NCBI RefSeq assembly: GCF_900156625.1
Contig: NZ_FTOB01000004.1
Coordinates: forward strand, 744,001 to 808,000
Source of the DNA: Zobellia uliginosa
Lineage (GTDB): Bacteria > Bacteroidota > Bacteroidia > Flavobacteriales > Flavobacteriaceae
Reading direction: 5' to 3'
DNA: 64,000 nucleotides
Positions 1 to 8,890 of the stretch are shown here, piece by piece; position 1 is the stretch's first letter; each line of letters starts with the position of its first letter. The position numbers were made by a program, and so were the translations under genes. Under the pieces are notes generated by a model. The model made no database searches and had not been told where the DNA came from. It saw only the letters and a program-made list of their open reading frames with translations.

Positions 1-1910
1 GTATCGATTTCATCCGCTTGTACCTCTAGGGTCAAAAATGCGGTTTCACCACCGTTCAAGGTTCCAATATTCCAAGTGTTTCCGCTCCAAGTACCTGTTA
101 TCGTCTGTGCATTTACAAGGGTCAATCCAGCGGGAATATCATCCGTAATTCTTAAATTGGTCAATGGGCCAACACCAAGGTTTCTGACTTTTATGGTAAA
201 GGTTGCCATTTCGCCTTCCACGATTTCAGGCTTGTCTACAGTTTTGTTCACCACGACATCGGGATCGCAATAATAGGCCGATATCGGTTGGGAATCGTAG
301 GTACATGGCCCTTTGGTACCTCTAACGAAGTAGTCGCCCGCTACCGAAGGCGCATAGCTTTCACTATTTGCTCCAGGAATCAATACGCCGTCTCCAAACC
401 ATTGGTAGGCATCAAAATTTCCCGTAGCCTCAAAAATTTCGGAACCTACGAAGCAACCACTTCCTCCGCGAATACCTAGATCAACAACAGGTACGGTGTC
501 AAAACCTGAAAAATAACCGGCTACGCCACGTGCACCGTTCAAACCAAAAAATCCGACCGCAATAGGGCCAGTAGATTGTACGCTTACATTTCCGGTGAGG
601 CTGGGTATAAAAATAGTTTTCCAGTCCGTAGACCCCGCTACCGGGGTCGAAGCCGGCAGTGCAACCGGGCCATTGCCATCGGTTACGGAAATATTGGCAT
701 CAGGAGTGGTGGTGGCGGCAATGATGGTAACACCTCCGGTTACCGTAGTGCCCGCTATATTTCTAATATCGGGAATGTTGTCCATTACATCGGGTAAGAG
801 ACAGTTTACCGGGGCAACAAAGTTAAGTCCGTGGGTATAAACCGCACTACCACCGGCCATTGATTGGTAGGCGTAGGCATCTTTTGAGGTCGTTACCAAC
901 ATATTGGCTCCGGCCGAGTTACTGGAATAGTAGGTGCCGGGAATTTGAAAATATTCGCCATTGTCTATAGTGGCAACAGGCGTAGCACTACCGTTCACAA
1001 ATATCTGTGTGTTGTCGGCAATACCTATGATCAAAGGAAATTCGGTCGAATTGGTACCGTTACCCCTAACAAAAACATAATCCTTGCCCAATCTATTCTC
1101 GGGTACGGGTTGGTCGATGGCGGCATCCCTATTGCTGTTGCCGGCCTGTCTACCGGTGTTAAGACCACCGTTACTGATAACTATATTTTTATTGGCCTCT
1201 ACAGTCGCACCGATCCAACCGTCTATATGGGCGGTAGATTCCGATAAAACCGTTTCGAATACGAAAGATTCGTTGGCATCTAGGGTTATGGTATACGAAT
1301 CGTCGGTAAGTCCATCCGGGTCTCCTTGTAGGCGAAATTCACATCGAGGGTCATAGCCGTATAAGCGCACCGTGGTATTGTCTTCGGTAGCCATAATGCC
1401 CAAGGTGTTCGATTTTGAACTATGTGAACCAAGGTTGGGCAAGCCTCCCCATTTGAAACGGGTGCCCATCGAAACTCTACCTTTAGAGGTCAGCGATGCT
1501 GCCTGGGCCGATGAAACACCACGATAATTGACATAAAATCGGTTACCGCTAGGCGATTCAAACCTTAGGCCTGCATCGTCCAATACCACTCCTGTGTGGT
1601 TGTTGTCAACTAAGGTAATATTGTTGTCACCGTTGCTTAATGTATAAACGGCCGGACTAACATTATTGATATTAAAAGTAGCAATCGGAGTACCGCTTGT
1701 CCCTCTATAGGCGTTTACCGTAAAGGAGGTAGGCTCAGGCGTAGAAAGATAAATGGCCTGTTGCTGTATCGCTTGGTTGTTTCGCCCCTGTTTCAATGGG
1801 GGAAGGTAATGCAGGTCGCTCAACTGGGAGAAACCTAAAAATGCATTAAACACTGTTAAAAAGAAAAGAAGTACTTTAAGGTATGGTTTAAGCAAAGTAG
1901 TCATCGGCAT
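1..1910 (-). CDS. Secreted IgGFc-binding-like / DUF11 surface protein, 3' part outside window
   Basis: The reading frame is open from a start at 1910 (or a second in-frame ATG at 1904) to the window edge, so about 636 N-terminal residues are seen and the C-terminus is missing. An N-terminal hydrophobic stretch (about residues 8-25) looks like a signal peptide. The middle (about 150-480) resembles the IgGFc-binding N-terminal domain found in large Bacteroidota surface proteins. A short Ig-like stretch containing FDAYQWFGDG follows, then from about residue 550 a DUF11 domain (VVVNKTVDKPEIVEGE, TFTIKVRNLG, LRITDDIPAGL). Proteins of this build usually end in a gliding-motility-type T9SS sorting domain, which cannot be checked here. 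Function beyond surface or adhesion roles is unknown. Confidence 0.8.
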   Translation of the reverse strand, partial: MPMTTLLKPYLKVLLFFLTVFNAFLGFSQLSDLHYLPPLKQGRNNQAIQQQAIYLSTPEPTSFTVNAYRGTSGTPIATFNINNVSPAVYTLSNGDNNITLVDNNHTGVVLDDAGLRFESPSGNRFYVNYRGVSSAQAASLTSKGRVSMGTRFKWGGLPNLGSHSSKSNTLGIMATEDNTTVRLYGYDPRCEFRLQGDPDGLTDDSYTITLDANESFVFETVLSESTAHIDGWIGATVEANKNIVISNGGLNTGRQAGNSNRDAAIDQPVPENRLGKDYVFVRGNGTNSTEFPLIIGIADNTQIFVNGSATPVATIDNGEYFQIPGTYYSSNSAGANMLVTTSKDAYAYQSMAGGSAVYTHGLNFVAPVNCLLPDVMDNIPDIRNIAGTTVTGGVTIIAATTTPDANISVTDGNGPVALPASTPVAGSTDWKTIFIPSLTGNVSVQSTGPIAVGFFGLNGARGVAGYFSGFDTVPVVDLGIRGGSGCFVGSEIFEATGNFDAYQWFGDGVLIPGANSESYAPSVAGDYFVRGTKGPCTYDSQPISAYYCDPDVVVNKTVDKPEIVEGEMATFTIKVRNLGVGPLTNLRITDDIPAGLTLVNAQTITGTWSGNTWNIGTLNGGETAFLTLEVQADEID

Positions 1911-2071
1911 GGATGGTTTGATGTGGAACAACAAACAAATAAAACGTACTTGGACAACATGGCTAAAAAAATGTTGGCAATCGTATCTATTCTGTTGTTT
2001 TAAGCGCAAAACCTGTTTTTTAGGTTTAAAATATTTTGCAGAATTGCCTAATTTGTAAGTAAATTGATAAT

Positions 2072-3154
2072 ATGTCAGAAGAGAGGTTAATGTCGAAAAA
2101 AAAGCCGGCCTATCCGGTATGTAAAAAATTGGACCAATATTTAGAGCATTACAGCCGAAAAATTGAGATCCCTATTTTTTATGAAGATTTGTTGCGATTT
2201 TCAGGGTCGGTAGTCGTTTATGATGCGGATGATGAAGATACCTTGTGGGTCAGGGTCTACTATTCTGAGTTCGATAGGATTGAAATAGATAATAGCTTGA
2301 AAAAAGTATATTCCATTCTACATTCCGATGGAAGCAATAATATTCACCAGTACCTTAATATAGATGCCGTCGATTTTTGCACCTTCGGAAACTCAAAGCC
2401 TTTTCGCATTAAGGTGAGAAATATTCTCAACGATAACTTTACCTATTTCTATGTCAAGAAAACCGATGCATCGCGGATATACGGACTTGAACTGGAGCAC
2501 ATGCTTTCGCCCTATAACCTGAATTTTTTGGTTTATAAGGATACGCTCATAGAAGAGCACATTGCAGGCATACCCGGTGATGTGTTTATTAAGGATATGT
2601 TGCCCAATTGTACCGAGTCGGAAAAATCACAATTGGCCAAAGAGTTCGTAAAGTTCAACGAGCGTTGCATGATCCGCTTATTGGGCGATATGAGGTCTTA
2701 TAATTACGTTATTGTTCCTGTGCACGATTTTGATCACGTTGTCTATCGCATACGGGCCATAGATTTCGACCAGCAGTGTTTTGAAGGAAAGTTAAAGGTC
2801 TATCGGCCCCAATTCTTTAAGGAGAACTTTGAAATGGTAGAGTTGGTCAGGAAGAAGTTAAAGCGCGATTCGGTAGATCAGTATAAACTTGAGGAACGAT
2901 CGATCGTAGCCAAGAGAATATTGAGTTCTGGGGCACGTATAAAACGATTGCGGTCTATTGGGAAAAAAGACACTATTTCTACCCGGGAAAACATTGAAAT
3001 GTTGCGCGAGCAGATTTATGAACTCACTTTGGATCAGCAGTTTAGGAAGTCGAAAACCATGGGGGAAGTATTGGACCTAGCCTTAAACTTCGTACGCCGT
3101 AATTACGAAGATGTAAGTATGAAGCAAATTATAGAGCACCGAATAAAAATTTAA
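2072..3154 (+). CDS. Conserved protein of unknown function, 360 aa
   Basis: I do not recognise a named family; proteins of this kind appear to be conserved in Flavobacteriaceae, which is recollection and not a search. There is no signal peptide or membrane segment, so it is probably cytosolic. The C-terminal third is rich in Lys and Arg and probably helical. The segment VVYRIRAIDFDQQCFEGK recalls the metal-binding DFD turn of kinase folds, but no convincing kinase glycine loop is seen, so this is not a functional call. A second ATG at 2090 has AGAGG just upstream and could be the true start. A strong hairpin follows the stop codon. Confidence 0.8.
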   Translation: MSEERLMSKKKPAYPVCKKLDQYLEHYSRKIEIPIFYEDLLRFSGSVVVYDADDEDTLWVRVYYSEFDRIEIDNSLKKVYSILHSDGSNNIHQYLNIDAVDFCTFGNSKPFRIKVRNILNDNFTYFYVKKTDASRIYGLELEHMLSPYNLNFLVYKDTLIEEHIAGIPGDVFIKDMLPNCTESEKSQLAKEFVKFNERCMIRLLGDMRSYNYVIVPVHDFDHVVYRIRAIDFDQQCFEGKLKVYRPQFFKENFEMVELVRKKLKRDSVDQYKLEERSIVAKRILSSGARIKRLRSIGKKDTISTRENIEMLREQIYELTLDQQFRKSKTMGEVLDLALNFVRRNYEDVSMKQIIEHRIKI

Positions 3155-3160
3155 AAAAAA

Positions 3161-3194
3161 AAAGCTATCGAGTGCGCCGGCAATCGATAGCTTT
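3161..3194. terminator. Bidirectional hairpin terminator
   Basis: Arms 3161-3171 and 3184-3194 pair over 11 bp (AAAGCTATCGA with TCGATAGCTTT) around a 12-nt loop. Read on the minus strand the stem is followed by a run of about 10 T, which suits termination of the minus-strand gene ending at 3215. On the plus strand only a short T run follows. It separates two convergent genes. Confidence 0.8.
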
Positions 3195-3214
3195 TGGTAA
3201 GGGGCAATTTTGTC

Positions 3215-4273
3215 TTAGTTTTTTTCCTCTTTGTTGAAGTATACCAAGTAATAGTACATCTGACGTTCTTCGTCCCACCCTTTTTCAACAAATTTATCTG
3301 CCGACTCAGGGTTGATGAAATCCATTTTTATCTGAATATTGGTGTCAAGATTGATGACGTTCTTTATCTTTTTACGGGCATCGGAAACCGCCTTGTTGGC
3401 AATGTCAAAATTGGAGACATCTTCAATACTGTATTTTGGCCCCTTTTCTTCCTTGTAATGTTTGAATTCGGGCACCAATTCGGGGTTTTCGAGTACCTCG
3501 TTTAAAAAGTTGGTCTCTTCAAAGGCATCATTTTTGGCAAAATGGTTGACCGCACGGTTCATGAAAAGCACTTCTTGTTGCTTGTCTTCGGCAGGTAATA
3601 CTACGTCTTTGGCAAAATTCTGGCAAAATTTCAAATAGTTTTTGGTGTAGAAGTTCTCATCGGCCAAGGGGTCGACGCCCAAAAAGTCTTCGAGCCAGTA
3701 TTTGGTGTCGTAGCGATTACTGTCTACGGAAAGTACTTTATATCCTTCCTCTTTATTGACGTTAAAAATAAGACAGCCCTTGTCGAGCTTATTTATATTG
3801 ATACCTTGTTGAATAATGATATCTAGGTTGTTGCCCCTTTCTTCAAACTGAAGAAAGTCGTGCTTAAGCTCGCTTTTAAAGATACCGATGGCTTCGGTCT
3901 TGACATTGTCGAGCATTACGTTTGATAAATGGGCGACGTAAACCTCTCCGCTCTTAATATGCGGGTGGTTCGATTGATCAAAAAGGTGCGTGGCAATTTT
4001 TTTCGAATTGGCATGCATGCTCTCCGGTTCATCGAATATGGCCGAAACAATCTTATAAAGTTCGTTGAATTCTACATCTACATCATTCGTCAATTTAAAA
4101 TAGTTCTCCTCTTTTTCGCGGAAAGGCTTGAAAAAATACTCTTTTAAAAGACCAGTGGTCTCATCATTGAGCGAGAAGGGCTCTTCTGAAAGAAAAATAC
4201 CTTCACTCTTATTCTTGTTCCCCACTCGATGCAGGGAAATCGTTTCGATTTGGGTAGGGTAGAGGTTAATCAT
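3215..4273 (-). CDS. Nucleoid-associated protein, NdpA/YejK-like
   Basis: The 352-residue product matches the 37-kDa nucleoid-associated family (NdpA/YejK) in length and layout: an N-terminal region opening with INLYPTQIETISLHRVGNK, a central block with EVYVAHLSNVMLD and AIGIFKSE, and a C-terminal acidic/aromatic end (MYYYLVYFNKEEKN). The family binds or associates with the nucleoid; the molecular role in Bacteroidota is poorly known. No signal peptide. It is a single gene with its own terminator; the next gene on the same strand starts at 4864, upstream, with a gap of about 96 bp. Confidence 0.85.
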   Translation of the reverse strand: MINLYPTQIETISLHRVGNKNKSEGIFLSEEPFSLNDETTGLLKEYFFKPFREKEENYFKLTNDVDVEFNELYKIVSAIFDEPESMHANSKKIATHLFDQSNHPHIKSGEVYVAHLSNVMLDNVKTEAIGIFKSELKHDFLQFEERGNNLDIIIQQGININKLDKGCLIFNVNKEEGYKVLSVDSNRYDTKYWLEDFLGVDPLADENFYTKNYLKFCQNFAKDVVLPAEDKQQEVLFMNRAVNHFAKNDAFEETNFLNEVLENPELVPEFKHYKEEKGPKYSIEDVSNFDIANKAVSDARKKIKNVINLDTNIQIKMDFINPESADKFVEKGWDEERQMYYYLVYFNKEEKN

Positions 4274-4369
4274 ATGTCTATAGTTTTTTAATTTTAGAAA
4301 GGTCTGGGTACCTGTTGTACGTCCAGAAGGCTGAAATGTAACGAATGGGAATGATATTCTAGGAAAATA

Positions 4370-4864
4370 TCAGTTCCAGTTCTCGTCAAAATCTAGGTCA
4401 TCATAATTTTCAAAGGTATCGTCGAAATCGAAGGTAGGCTTCGACTCAAAGTTTTTTTCCGGAGGGGTTTCCGGAAGTTCCCCAAAACTGAACAACAGGT
4501 TCGGATAGGTAATACCGGCTTCATAGGAAACAATATCGGCAAGTTCCACATAAAACGTCCACATACTTAAAAAGTCGTAGACATAGATAAGTTTCGGACT
4601 CTCTTCGGTCATGACATCCTCTAAGAAGGTTTCGTTCATCAAGCGAACGTCAGAACCGTTTTCGCTCATGTCGAAAAGAGCTATTTCTTCGTCTTGGTTC
4701 CATTCTTCGTCACAGGTATAAAACGAGGCCATTTCATTGCCCAAAAAGCCAAAAGACTGTGCTATGGCATTGTGAAACTCTTCCATAGAAGTACTGGCCT
4801 CTATTTCAAGGTCTCTGAATATATCCTCTTGGGCGTCTAAAATGACACGTATTTTATAAATCAT
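4370..4864 (-). CDS. Plasmid pRiA4b ORF-3-like protein (IS1096 passenger TnpR-like), 164 aa
   Basis: The N-terminal MIYKIRVILDAQEDIFRDLEIE followed by HNAIAQSFGF and the motif FYTCDEEW fit the pRiA4b ORF-3-like domain. In that family name the link to plasmids or transposons is historical; flavobacterial chromosomes carry stand-alone copies and no transposon ends are visible here. The C-terminal 40 residues are strongly acidic (DFDDTFENYDDLDFDENWN). Cytosolic, function unknown. It lies between ctaA and the ndpA-like gene on the same strand. Confidence 0.8.
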   Translation of the reverse strand: MIYKIRVILDAQEDIFRDLEIEASTSMEEFHNAIAQSFGFLGNEMASFYTCDEEWNQDEEIALFDMSENGSDVRLMNETFLEDVMTEESPKLIYVYDFLSMWTFYVELADIVSYEAGITYPNLLFSFGELPETPPEKNFESKPTFDFDDTFENYDDLDFDENWN

Positions 4865-4891
4865 AACCGTAATTTTTAAGGGAAGACAAAG

Positions 4892-5926
4892 TTACGAAGA
4901 TTTATAGCTTCTTTTGGCACTTAAAGCTTCTAAAAGCAAATAAAACTGAACCCCAAAAAGTAAGCTTGCCAATACAAGGTGAACCGTTTGTGAGCCGAAC
5001 GGAAAATCAAAGTAATACATGGCAATGCCCGAAATGACCTCAATGAACAAAAAGGCCAATACCCAATTGATCTTTGAAAAATGAAGCTTGTACTTGTAGA
5101 TGCGTTGGGCCAATAATAGGTTGAGTAAGACAACTATAATGGAAAAGGTCCGGTGTACGTAAAATTGCCAGTTGGCATTTGTCAACCATTGGTCTTTGGC
5201 AGCTTCGCCAAGCAGGTCTATACGGTCATCGACAAATTGCCTGACCTGGGTGCCCAATACCACCTGAATTGTGGTCAAGGCCAATACAAGCCATAAAAGC
5301 GAGACTATGTTTTTATGCGTTTTGGGTCGTTCCGCCAGGGGCTTGGTCTCATGTATAATATAGAGTATAAACGCTACGATTACCAAGGCCATGACCATGT
5401 GCACGGTAATCTTTACAGGCTCTAAAAGGGAATAGACGACAGTGGCCCCCAACCACGCCTGAAATCCCATTCCGAAGACCACTAACCAAGATAAAAGGGT
5501 TATTTTTTTATTCGTTTTCAACAGCTTGAGCGAGAAAATAGCTAGAGCAAGGGTAGCTAAACCGGCCAAGGCCCCGAAAAGACGGTTGATATATTCGATC
5601 CAAGTATGGGCAGCGTTAAATTCGGCATAATCGTGCTTTGTGTAGGTTTTCCATTTCGACCGGTCAAAGGAAGAACCTGTATTGAAATCTTCCATCGCAA
5701 CTTGAAGGGTTTGGTCTACAATAATAATTTGGCCCTTTTTGAATGGGGTATCGGGTCGCCATTGCAATTCTGAAATTTCTGTTGGGGGAATGTAATGTCC
5801 AAAACATTTGGGCCAGTCCGGACAGCCCATACCGCTACCGGTCATACGTACTACGGCGCCGGCAATAATGACGAAATACACGAGAACCAAAGCTACTTTC
5901 GCAACTTGTCTGAATTTTTTTTGCAT
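4892..5926 (-). CDS. ctaA: Heme A synthase, COX15/CtaA family
   Basis: The product oxidises the heme O methyl group to make heme A for aa3-type cytochrome oxidase. It is an integral membrane protein with about eight hydrophobic segments in 344 residues. Diagnostic sequence near the N-terminus is GAVVRMTGSGMGCPDWPKC with a pair of Cys; heme-ligand-type His residues occur in HTWIEYINR, VHMVMALV, YVHRTFSI and QTVHLVLA. The ATG at 5926 (MQKKFRQV) is chosen over a TTG seven codons upstream because it sits after AAAGGAAACACTCCT and begins directly before the first membrane segment. The long loop after the CPDWPKC motif is typical of the Bacteroidota form. Confidence 0.92.
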   Translation of the reverse strand: MQKKFRQVAKVALVLVYFVIIAGAVVRMTGSGMGCPDWPKCFGHYIPPTEISELQWRPDTPFKKGQIIIVDQTLQVAMEDFNTGSSFDRSKWKTYTKHDYAEFNAAHTWIEYINRLFGALAGLATLALAIFSLKLLKTNKKITLLSWLVVFGMGFQAWLGATVVYSLLEPVKITVHMVMALVIVAFILYIIHETKPLAERPKTHKNIVSLLWLVLALTTIQVVLGTQVRQFVDDRIDLLGEAAKDQWLTNANWQFYVHRTFSIIVVLLNLLLAQRIYKYKLHFSKINWVLAFLFIEVISGIAMYYFDFPFGSQTVHLVLASLLFGVQFYLLLEALSAKRSYKSS

Positions 5927-6006
5927 AGGAGTGTTTCCTTTGTGCAAAAATAGGACTAGTTGAAGAATTTCGGGCCTTCTTCGGGTATTTCTTGTAGAGG
6001 AAAAGC

Positions 6007-7935
6007 TTATTTTTCTATGACAATGAATTCAGAACGTCGGTTCAGCTGATGTTCGCTTTCCGAGCACTTGACACCGTTGGCACATCGGTTCAATAATTGG
6101 GTTTCCCCATAGCCTTTACCTGAAATGCGAGAGGGGTCGATTCCTTTCGATGTAATATACTCGACCGTTCTCATCGCCCTTCGCCTAGAGAGCCATAAAT
6201 TGTACGCATCCCCTTCCCGGCTATCGGTATGTGAACCTACGGCTATCTTTATATCGGGTCTTTTACTCATATAATCGACCACCTTGTCGAGTTCCGCATA
6301 GGCATCTTTCCGCAAGTAAGAACTGTTCAGGTCAAAATAGATGGGGGTAAGCTCCAAGATTTTGACCAAGTCGGAACCTAAATCGGCCACCTTGGTCGAT
6401 TGTTCGAGCTCTAAATGGACATCTTGAACCTGTTTTTTGTCCTTGGGGGTGAGCATATATAGGTTTGATGCCTCATAACCTTCCTTGGTGCCTGATAGCT
6501 GGTATTGTTCCTTTTGACAGGGGATACGCAGGGTGTAGGAGCCGTCCGAAGCCGTTACCGTCTGAGACAGGGTTTCCCCGTCATGGGCAAATGCTTCTAT
6601 CAAGGTCTGGGCCAGGGGCTTATCGGTGTCCTTGTCACGGGCGGTACCTTCAATAAAGGTGAAACAGTCTGAATCACTTCGCTTTAAGGTGTAAATATCG
6701 TCATTGCCAATACCTCCTTTTCGGTTTGAAGCGAAATAGCCGATTTCGCTAGACGTGTCCATAACCAGTGAAAAGTCGTCATCAGGACTATTAATTGGAC
6801 TTCCCATATTGGTGACCTTATCGTTTTTGTTGGTGTCTATTTTAAAGATATCGAGACCTCCAAGGCCCGGATGTCCGTTGGAAGCAAAGTAGAGTATACC
6901 AGAATCGGAAATGAACGGAAAAGTTTCCTTTTCCTCCGTATTGATAAGTTTGCCTAAATTTTTGGGCTCGCCGAACTTGCCATCGGATAGTATATCTACG
7001 ACATAAATGTCCGATGCTCCCATACCTCCGGGCATGTCGGACGCAAAATAAAGCTTGGTGCCGTCACTACTTAAAGATGGATGGGCTACCGAATAATTAG
7101 AGTTGTTGAAGGGAAGGTCTTCGGGTTCGCTCCAAGTACCATCGGAAAGCTGTGACCTGTATATTTTTAGCCTACTTATTCCGTTTTTATCTCTTTTAAA
7201 CGATTTTTTAGAGAAGTTGTTTCTAGTGAAATAAACTGTTTTGCCGTCTTTTGAAAACGCGGTCGAAGATTCATTGGCTTTGGTGTTCAAGGTTTCGGAA
7301 AGCACCGAAGCTTTTCCCGTTTGGCCATCTTCCTTAATTTCCGTTTGGTATAAATTAAGGTAGGGTAATTTGTTGTATGTCTGTACATCGAGATCTCTGG
7401 CCGTGGTAAACACTAAATTCCCCGAAAGGTATGAGGGGGCAAAATCAGATTCCCCAGAGTTGAGGTCGGTCAGGTTCTTTATGGTGTATTGTTCTTTTGG
7501 AATCTGTATTTCCTTTAAATAATCCGCATTGTCGGCATAAAGACTGGCACGGATATCATTCTTCTTTAACTTTTTGAACTTTTCCATCCAAAGGTGCGAG
7601 TCTTCATATCTTTTTATCGATTTAAGGGCTAGGGCATAGCGATAGAGGTAGTCGGGTGAGATAACGATCTCATCGTTTTCAAGAAGTTTTTCGTACCAGA
7701 AGGTGGCTACGTCATAGTTAGCGTTGTGGTAATTGGCATTGCCCAGCTTTTTATAAATGGTAATCTCGTCATATCCTTTTTTTAATAGGGAGGGATATGA
7801 TTCAATGTTTTGCATATAGGCATAGTGGTCAAAATTGTCCGTGTCGTCTTCTTTCTGGTTTATTTGGGAATGGCCGTAAGCACCCAAAAAGAGCAAAAGA
7901 AGCGGAACTAGCTTATGTATCGGCAGGATGCTCAT
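6007..7935 (-). CDS. OmpA-family protein with WD40-like propeller (PorE-like)
   Basis: The 642-residue protein has a signal peptide (about 1-24), a TPR-like helical region (about 45-140), a WD40-like/PD40 beta-propeller (about 165-425; FSKDGKTVYFTRNN, LSSDGTKLYFASD), a carboxypeptidase-regulatory-like domain (about 430-510; SYTLRIPC) and a C-terminal OmpA peptidoglycan-binding domain (about 525-642; YFDLNSSYLR, VGSHTDSREGDAYNLWLSRRR). This order is that of PorE, a T9SS-associated periplasmic protein that ties outer membrane parts to peptidoglycan. Its ATG is 1 bp from the stop of the PorP/SprF gene, so the two are co-translated after the adhesin gene. It is probably the adhesin-specific paralogue, not the housekeeping PorE; that is inference. 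Confidence 0.88.
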   Translation of the reverse strand: MSILPIHKLVPLLLLFLGAYGHSQINQKEDDTDNFDHYAYMQNIESYPSLLKKGYDEITIYKKLGNANYHNANYDVATFWYEKLLENDEIVISPDYLYRYALALKSIKRYEDSHLWMEKFKKLKKNDIRASLYADNADYLKEIQIPKEQYTIKNLTDLNSGESDFAPSYLSGNLVFTTARDLDVQTYNKLPYLNLYQTEIKEDGQTGKASVLSETLNTKANESSTAFSKDGKTVYFTRNNFSKKSFKRDKNGISRLKIYRSQLSDGTWSEPEDLPFNNSNYSVAHPSLSSDGTKLYFASDMPGGMGASDIYVVDILSDGKFGEPKNLGKLINTEEKETFPFISDSGILYFASNGHPGLGGLDIFKIDTNKNDKVTNMGSPINSPDDDFSLVMDTSSEIGYFASNRKGGIGNDDIYTLKRSDSDCFTFIEGTARDKDTDKPLAQTLIEAFAHDGETLSQTVTASDGSYTLRIPCQKEQYQLSGTKEGYEASNLYMLTPKDKKQVQDVHLELEQSTKVADLGSDLVKILELTPIYFDLNSSYLRKDAYAELDKVVDYMSKRPDIKIAVGSHTDSREGDAYNLWLSRRRAMRTVEYITSKGIDPSRISGKGYGETQLLNRCANGVKCSESEHQLNRRSEFIVIEK

Positions 7936-7936
7936 T

Positions 7937-8875
7937 TTAGAAAAATCTTGGGGTTAGGTCAATTTTGTTGTTCTTGATAAATTCGTATCTAAGGAATATT
8001 TCAAAGGAACCATCATTGAATTGGGTGCCGCCCAATTCCGATATTTCGCGGTCATAGGCCAGCCCGAGCATAAGTTTTTTTCCCATTTGAAACCCGAAAA
8101 GGGCACTTATCGCCGCATCTAACCTATATGCCGCTCCTAAGGTAAATTTTTCATTGATCAAGAAATTGGCGGATAGGTCAACTTGGAGTGGGGCTCCGGC
8201 GACCGCCTTTATAAGGTATGCAGGCTTGAATTTTAAAGTAGGGTTCAGGTCGAAGACATATCCGGAAATCAAGTAAAAGTTCATTCGTTCGGAAGCTATT
8301 ACGGTGCCTTCGTCATCAGGGTTTTGAAAGTGTTCGGTCTCTAACAGACCGGGCACCGAGAGGCCCACGTAAAATTTGTTGGAGTGAAAGTAAACCCCGG
8401 CACCGATATTGGGGGAGAACTTTTTATACAGTTCATTTTCTACCGAGGGGGCTAGACTTGCACTGTAGTTTCGCAATTTGTTGAAATCAACATTCAATAA
8501 GTGTCCGCCAGCTGTGACCCCAAAGGAGAGTTTATATTTCTGAGAGGTCTGAACGCTGTATGAAAATGCAACATCAAAGCTTGTATTTTGGTTGGTATTG
8601 TTTCCTATCTCGTCGTGAACAATGGAAAGGCCCAATCCCATTTTATCCTTATAAGTTCCTTGAATATTAAAGGTTTGTGTGCTAGGAGCCCCGTCGAGGC
8701 CAACCCATTGTGATCTATGCAATACAGAAACACCGAGCACCTCCCTAGAACCTGCATAGGCGGGATTCACTGACAATGTATTATACATGTACTGAGTGAA
8801 TTGTGCGTCTTGCTGGCCGAAGCAGAATGGCATCGTACAGAGTAAAAACAAGATTTTCGTTATCGTACTTTTCAT
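7937..8875 (-). CDS. Type IX secretion membrane protein, PorP/SprF family
   Basis: The 312-residue protein starts with a signal peptide ending near FCFGQQDAQFTQYMYN and has the hallmark sequence VNPAYAGSREVLGVSVLHRSQWVG. The rest alternates short beta strands, as expected for an outer membrane barrel, and ends in an Arg/Phe C-terminus. SprF is needed for secretion of the SprB adhesin in Flavobacterium johnsoniae, and sprF-like genes typically sit next to large adhesin genes. Here it starts 15 bp after the giant adhesin gene, and the PorE-like gene follows after 1 bp, so a dedicated partner role is likely. Confidence 0.93.
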   Translation of the reverse strand: MKSTITKILFLLCTMPFCFGQQDAQFTQYMYNTLSVNPAYAGSREVLGVSVLHRSQWVGLDGAPSTQTFNIQGTYKDKMGLGLSIVHDEIGNNTNQNTSFDVAFSYSVQTSQKYKLSFGVTAGGHLLNVDFNKLRNYSASLAPSVENELYKKFSPNIGAGVYFHSNKFYVGLSVPGLLETEHFQNPDDEGTVIASERMNFYLISGYVFDLNPTLKFKPAYLIKAVAGAPLQVDLSANFLINEKFTLGAAYRLDAAISALFGFQMGKKLMLGLAYDREISELGGTQFNDGSFEIFLRYEFIKNNKIDLTPRFF

Positions 8876-8890
8876 GTTTATTTATTCTCC

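Noticed and set aside
4370-4864. Transposon origin of the pRiA4b ORF-3-like gene
   Set aside because: The family name recalls plasmids and IS1096, but no inverted repeats or transposase lie around it.
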